Of a DNA stretch of 64,000 bases, positions 60,901 through 64,000 are shown one piece after another. The notes below the pieces were generated by a model, which saw only the letters and a program-made list of their open reading frames with translations, searched no databases and was not told the DNA's origin. The position numbers were made by a program, and so were the translations under genes. Positions within the stretch are counted from its first letter, which is position 1; every line of letters starts with the position of its first letter. Source of the stretch: Aquipuribacter sp. SD81 (lineage in GTDB: Bacteria; Actinomycetota; Actinomycetes; Actinomycetales; JBBAYJ01); NCBI RefSeq assembly GCF_037153975.1, contig NZ_JBBAYJ010000002.1, positions 62,001 to 126,000 of the forward strand, given 5' to 3'.

Positions 60901-60989
60901 TGCAGATCGGCGCGCTCCGTCAGGGCGTCTCTCAGCCGAGTCGTCATCAGACGCTCGTACACGCCTTCGAACAACGACTCCCCCGCCAC
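57909..60989 (-). CDS. PLD-nuclease/DEAD-box helicase with DUF3427 domain
   Basis: 1026 aa. N-terminal helical region, a PLD-type nuclease domain with RLHAKAWLF (HAK at about 208-210) and YVGSSNLSKAAL, then an SF2 helicase core: Walker A ATGTGKT near 336, DEFHH near 425, LTATPERGD near 452, and QQLGRGLRR as motif VI. The C-terminal third carries DUF3427-type features (YSRDEVLAALDW; THVLLLTRQT). Such proteins are found in defence-associated islands. The GTG at 60989 starts where family members usually begin, but has no ribosome site; an AGGAG with GTG-ATG lies about 20 bp upstream in another frame. Confidence 0.85.
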   Translation of the reverse strand: MAGESLFEGVYERLMTTRLRDALTERADLHPVEDAVEPAQQATVLAEHVARRLAWALVDLEPDARLELVNRLLADIDGDPVLPGPRQLLALAQREAAGVYRLSALRPEVPLSRPALLTNARSEPKLGAELRAELATADRVDLLCAFVKWHGLRVLEDQLTTLRRRGVDLRVVTTTYMGATERVALDRLVRDFGAHVKVNYETRSTRLHAKAWLFRRRTGYDTAYVGSSNLSKAALLDGLEWNVRLAGAHTPELLTKFEATFDTYWADPAFVDYDPDADRDRLDEALARADGGRSDAPLVISGLDVRPYPHQQEILDRLDVERTVHGHHRNLVVAATGTGKTVVAALDYARMPHRPSLLFVAHRSEILEQSLRTYREVLADGSFGELYVGGRRPTRWQHVFASVQSLSAAGVDSLAPDRFQVVVVDEFHHAQAATYRRLLDHLRPTELLGLTATPERGDGVDVRSVFDGRTAAELRLWDALDADLLCPFHYFGVSDGTDLSRLDWRAGEYATADLERLYTGTDARVRIVLQQVRDKVPDPARMRALGFCVSIAHARYMAERFTAAGIPALAVYKDTSPKARADALAALRNRRVNAVFTVDLFNEGLDVPDVDTLLLLRPTQSATIFLQQLGRGLRRTADKPVLTVLDFIGQQRREFRFDLRYRALTGASRTQLQRQVENGFSYLPSGCELVLDEVAREVVLDNVKRQLSLRRAELIREVSSHGDLDLAGWLRKSGRELADVYRRGSWTALRREAGFPTPPAGPHEEKLLARTATMAHVDDPERAEVYTRLLSGPVTYTTLGERDQRYARMLFFAVWPDGGGHDTYQDGLDELLAHPAVCDEMRQLIALGLARAEHVPLPLEAGLQQVTLQTHARYSRDEVLAALDWADIETATPRRTQGHAAGVVWAGAARADAFFVTLVKDEKHHSPDTMYRDYAISPDLFHWESQNRTSVDSEVGQRYLRHRERGTHVLLLTRQTRTNAWGGAGPYSLLGPLTYQHHDGDRPIAITWKLRRPMPVEIYRASSVVA

Positions 60990-61435
60990 GCTTGGCAGCT
61001 TGTCATCACGGCGACGCTCCTGCCGGTGTTCGGGAAGACTAGGTATCGAGGCGCTTCGACGACGTGGGCCCGTCTGCGGTAGCAGTCGCTGGCCGGAGTC
61101 GACGTCACGTCCGGCAAGGGCCTCGTCTCCAGCGTCGGCCACGCCGGCATGAACGGGGAACCGCGCCGACGCCAGCGCGTAGCTCGTCGTCGGCGACACG
61201 ACCAAGGGCCCGTCGACGGCACCGCATGACGTCGGCCTTTACCGCCGGGGCGAGGCTCGCGGGCGACCGCCTGCGGCTCCTTGCCCTCGGCTTTGGCCCT
61301 CGGCCCTACGCCCCTAGCCCGCGATCCAGTCAGGCGAGTGCCGCGCACAAATTGCGTTCTCCGTATAGCCAGTTCTGTCCAGTAGCCCAGCAGTGGGCGA
61401 GTCAACGAATACCGATGTGCGCCATGCTCTCGCCC
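60990..61435. other. 446-bp divergent region between helicase and nuclease-like genes
   Basis: Contains the likely promoters of both flanking genes. Part of it remains open in the helicase frame up to 61205, but the composition there is unlike a gene. Around 61340-61400 the GC content falls and holds -10-like TATAGC. No inverted repeat of note was seen. Confidence 0.5.
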
Positions 61436-62323
61436 ATGGACCCTCGGTGGGACAGCGACGCCCTTACGGTCGCCAGTGACACCGCTCGACTTCGTCGCTA
61501 CCGGCGGGCGCAGTCCCGGTGGCGCGAGACCGTCCTCGGTCTGCCCCCGGGCGAGTCGGCTCCTGCCCGGAACGTCGGCAGCCGTCTGCGGACTGACGCT
61601 CCCGACTCGGCTCAGTGGCTCACGCCCCACGTCGCCGCGTACGTCGCCGACCGTCTGCCGCAGGCGGAGCGCGACGGCGAGGCGATCGAGCGAGGCCGCC
61701 TCTTCGGCAACCTGCTGTCGAGCCAGCCGCTGTGCTTCAACGTCTTCGGACAGCTGGCCGCCTACCCGAACGCAGCGGCGCGTCTCCTCACTCGTCTCCT
61801 CGACCAACACGTCGACCGGGTCGACGACGTCCTCGTCGAGCACACCCCGCCTGCCGCCAAGGCGACCCTCGGCGACCGCAGCGCCTTCGACGCCTACCTG
61901 GCCCTCACGATCGACGGCGCGCCCGCCTTCGTCGGCGTCGAAACCAAGTACACCGAGCCGTTCAGCGCGACGAAGTACCGCCGCGACAGCTACGACCAGG
62001 TGACCGAGCGCGCGGACGGCTGGTTCGTCAAGGACGCAGCCCGGGCCGCGGTCACTTCCGCCACCAACCAGCTGTGGCGCACGCTCATGCTCGCGCAGAC
62101 GACGGAGCTGCAGACCGACGCCGGGTCGGGGACGGTCCTGGTGCTCTGCCTCGACGACGACCCGCACGCCACGCAAGCCGTCGACGGCATGCACGAGCTG
62201 CTGCGCGAACCCGACCGGCGCCTGCGCCGGGTCACGTTCGAGCGGATGGTCGAGGCCGCGTCGGAGGAGGAGGACCTGCGGGCCTGGGCGGCGCTGTTCA
62301 CGGCGCGCTACCTGACGCTGTAG
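61436..62323 (+). CDS. PD-(D/E)XK nuclease-like protein (PGN_0703-like)
   Basis: 295 aa. The core motif, Asp in RSAFDAYLAL, followed by Glu-x-Lys in VGVETKYTEPF, is the metal-binding arrangement of PD-(D/E)XK nucleases. The flanking patterns GNLLSSQPLCFNVFGQL and YDQVTERADGWF resemble the PGN_0703 family of putative restriction endonucleases. It would cleave DNA if active; partners and target are not known. Three in-frame ATGs (61415, 61424, 61436) are possible starts and none has a clear ribosome site. Divergent from the PLD helicase. Confidence 0.72.
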   Translation: MDPRWDSDALTVASDTARLRRYRRAQSRWRETVLGLPPGESAPARNVGSRLRTDAPDSAQWLTPHVAAYVADRLPQAERDGEAIERGRLFGNLLSSQPLCFNVFGQLAAYPNAAARLLTRLLDQHVDRVDDVLVEHTPPAAKATLGDRSAFDAYLALTIDGAPAFVGVETKYTEPFSATKYRRDSYDQVTERADGWFVKDAARAAVTSATNQLWRTLMLAQTTELQTDAGSGTVLVLCLDDDPHATQAVDGMHELLREPDRRLRRVTFERMVEAASEEEDLRAWAALFTARYLTL

Positions 62324-62364
62324 CGGGCGGCCCCGCCGCACCGCCACCTCCATGACGTACCCGG

Positions 62365-62407
62365 CTGCAGGTTGCATCTCTGCAAGTTGCACTCATGCAG
62401 GTAACAT
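62365..62407 (+). promoter_or_regulatory. Tandem operator and -10 box upstream of DUF234-type ATPase
   Basis: Two TTGCA-N4-TGCA(A/G) inverted repeats, at 62372-62385 and 62387-62400, follow a CTGCAG (62365-62370). A TAACAT -10 box (62402-62407) lies immediately after and ends 6 nt before the ATG, implying a leaderless mRNA. The half-site resembles that of the XRE-cupin palindrome at 41.6 kb. Confidence 0.6.
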
Positions 62408-62413
62408 TAGCGC

Positions 62414-63805
62414 ATGCAATTCGTCGGACGACGTGCGGAACTGGACCGGCTGACGTCCGAGCTCGGCCGGAGCGGCGACGCCGGGCGCATCCTGGTCGTC
62501 CGCGGCCGCCGACAGGTCGGCAAGTCCACGTTGCTCGAGCAGTTCCGCCGACAGGTCGACGTCCCGTCGGTGTTCTTCGCCGCGGCCGCCGGGGCGACAC
62601 CAGGCGAGGAGTTGAGGGCCTTCGTCGACGAGGTCGCCGGCTCGACGCTGGAGGCTGCGGCCGTCATGGGCGACGCGCGTCCTGCCAGCTGGGAGGCGGC
62701 CCTTCGCCTCCTGGCCGCGAGCACGACCACACCCTCCGTGGTCGTCATCGACGAGCTGCCGTACCTGCTGCGCGGCGACCCGGGACTCGAAGGGGTCCTG
62801 CAGCGGGTCTGGGACCGCCACCTCAGCCGCGCCCCCGTCCTGCTCGTCCTCATCGGCAGCGAGACGACTGTCATGGAACTTCTGACCAGCCACGGGCACC
62901 CGCTATTCGGCCGCGCCGGGGAGCTGCGCGTGGACCCGTTGGCGCCGCGCGACGTCGCGGCGCTCCTCGACCTCCCGGCTGGAGACGCCATCGAGGCGAC
63001 CGTCGTCACCGGCGGCCTGCCTCGTCTCGCGCAGGAGTGGCGGGCCGGCGGCGCCCAGCGGGTCGAGGACTTCGTGGCGCAGCAGCTGCAGGACGCCACG
63101 TCCCCGCTCGTCGTGCTGGGCGAGCGCTATCTGCGCGCCGAGTTCCCGACCACCGTGCAGGCCGAGCGCGTGCTCCGTGCCGTCGGCTCGGGCGCCACCA
63201 CCTTCCAGCGGCTGTCCGAGCGCACCGGACTGAACCAGGGCTCGCTGCACCGATCGCTGCAGCAGCTGCTGGAGTCGCGGCTCCTGGCGGTCGATCGACC
63301 CCTGTCCACCGCCACCACGCGCCTCGCGCTCTACCGCGTGCACGACAACTACCTGCGCTTCTGGCTGCGATACGTCCCCCGGGCCCTGGACCGCGTCGAG
63401 CGCGGCCGTGGCGACGAGGCGGCGGCCAGCGTTCTGCGGGACTGGGCGTCGTGGCGCGGTGCAGCCGTCGAACCGTTGGTCGCGCGGTGCCTCGCCGGCG
63501 GTCCGCCCGTGCAGGGTCTGCCGGACGCCAGGTCCGTTGGCCGCTTCTGGACCCGTGACCACAGCGTCGAGGTCGACCTGGTCCTCGCTGATGCCCCCTC
63601 TCCGCCTACGCAGCCGCTCGCCCTCGGCACCATCAAGTGGCGCGAGCGGGCACCTGTCGGTCACCGGGACGTGGCCTCCCTCGCCCAGGCGCGAGCCGTC
63701 GTCCCGGGAGCCGCTGAAGCCGTCCTCTTCGCGGTCGGGCGGACCCCCGGTCCGGTCCCGGACGGGCTGGCTCGCCTGGTCACGGCCGACGACCTGTTGC
63801 GGTGA
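62414..63805 (+). CDS. ATPase with C-terminal DUF234 domain
   Basis: 463 aa. Walker A GRRQVGKST at 31-39 and Walker B VVIDELPYLL near 110-118, then the sensor-type segment LIGSETTVMELL and a winged helix around TTFQRLSERTGLNQGSLHRS. The C-terminal domain (GRFWTRDHSVEVDLVLAD and ALGTIKWRERAPV) matches DUF234, a PD-(D/E)XK-like fold; the acid normally before the IK position is Thr. Such ATPases are common in archaea and some bacteria and have an unknown, possibly mobile or defence-associated role. Tandem operator repeats precede the gene. Confidence 0.85.
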   Translation: MQFVGRRAELDRLTSELGRSGDAGRILVVRGRRQVGKSTLLEQFRRQVDVPSVFFAAAAGATPGEELRAFVDEVAGSTLEAAAVMGDARPASWEAALRLLAASTTTPSVVVIDELPYLLRGDPGLEGVLQRVWDRHLSRAPVLLVLIGSETTVMELLTSHGHPLFGRAGELRVDPLAPRDVAALLDLPAGDAIEATVVTGGLPRLAQEWRAGGAQRVEDFVAQQLQDATSPLVVLGERYLRAEFPTTVQAERVLRAVGSGATTFQRLSERTGLNQGSLHRSLQQLLESRLLAVDRPLSTATTRLALYRVHDNYLRFWLRYVPRALDRVERGRGDEAAASVLRDWASWRGAAVEPLVARCLAGGPPVQGLPDARSVGRFWTRDHSVEVDLVLADAPSPPTQPLALGTIKWRERAPVGHRDVASLAQARAVVPGAAEAVLFAVGRTPGPVPDGLARLVTADDLLR

Positions 63806-63891
63806 CCGCGCCGGCGGTCCGTCAGCGTTGATACACCCGAAGGACTGCAGCCGACCCTCGACGCGGCCGATGCTGTCCCCGGGGTGATGAC

Positions 63892-64000
63892 ATGACCAGC
63901 ACCGCCGACGCCGTCGGGACCGCGGGCGGCTCGCTGCGCGCGGAGGCCGCTGCGTGCCGCGACCGGGCCGAGCAGTGCGCGCAGCAGCGCAAGCAGTGGC
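63892..64000 (+). CDS. Unknown protein, 3' partial
   Basis: An ATG at 63892 opens a frame that continues to the window edge (at least 36 codons). The visible part begins MTSTADAVGTAGGSLRAEA and is rich in Ala, Arg and Gln, consistent with a helical start. No domain can be named. It lies 87 bp after the DUF234-type ATPase gene. Confidence 0.4.
   Translation, partial: MTSTADAVGTAGGSLRAEAAACRDRAEQCAQQRKQW

Noticed and set aside
60947-61006. Short ORF with AGGAG and GTG-ATG just upstream of the helicase gene, in another frame
   Set aside because: Only 19 codons from its ATG and overlapping the helicase start; it might be a leader or mark a frame error, but nothing supports a protein.

Overview
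The window is extremely GC-rich chromosomal DNA. Frequent GTG starts, stop/start overlaps of the GTGA or ATGA kind, and many apparently leaderless genes (a TANNNT -10 box ending about 6-8 nt before the start codon) point to a high-GC actinomycete. The DtxR-type iron box, VanZ, CsbD-like and DrrA/DrrB-type genes fit this. I cannot name the genus. No rRNA, tRNA, CRISPR array or insertion sequence was seen.

1-21.4 kb is mostly core and general genes: a 5'-truncated phospholipase D-like protein, PIG-L deacetylase, DoxX-like protein, DrrAB-type ABC exporter, a flavin disulfide oxidoreductase, MarR, RNase Z, acetyl-CoA synthetase, a GGDEF protein, a secreted protein, VanZ, a membrane-anchored DsbA-like thioredoxin with a short coupled leader ORF, a PLP aminotransferase, a P-loop sugar/nucleoside kinase, and a NarL-type two-component pair next to a membrane protein it may control.

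21.5-35.4 kb is the most coherent block, a carbohydrate locus. An enolase-superfamily dehydratase, a FadR-type GntR regulator and a three-gene ABC sugar importer lie beside a tightly overlapping seven-gene operon: lactonase, zinc dehydrogenase, KduD-like SDR, KDPG aldolase, aldose 1-dehydrogenase, mutarotase and KDG kinase. A large secreted GH141-like beta-helix protein faces it. Read together they encode, on paper, a complete oxidative route from an L-galactose-like aldose to 2-keto-3-deoxy-6-phosphogluconate, pyruvate and glyceraldehyde-3-phosphate. A shared TGAC/GTCATA-type motif at three promoters suggests one regulon.

35.4-50.2 kb holds an iron-regulated siderophore-interacting protein, a PIN/antitoxin pair whose toxin lacks a conserved Asp, a FAD-linked 2-hydroxyacid dehydrogenase, TetR, a flavin oxidoreductase-methyltransferase fusion divergent from an XRE-cupin regulator, a second secreted beta-helix protein, a sulfur (rhodanese/persulfide dioxygenase-like/TauE) operon divergent from a UTRA-GntR regulator, and an MFS exporter with an operator-like palindrome.

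50.2-64 kb carries cardiolipin synthase, a dehydrogenase remnant, an Ltp-repeat membrane protein, a superinfection-immunity-family membrane protein, a HEPN/nucleotidyltransferase pair with a frameshifted HEPN gene, a PLD-DEAD-DUF3427 helicase divergent from a PD-(D/E)XK nuclease-like gene, and a DUF234-type ATPase. This end looks like a defence or mobile-rich neighbourhood, with several genes of unknown role. Five intergenic copies of a TGCCCCCA-based element are scattered across 21-56 kb, each just beyond a gene's 3' end or between gene ends.
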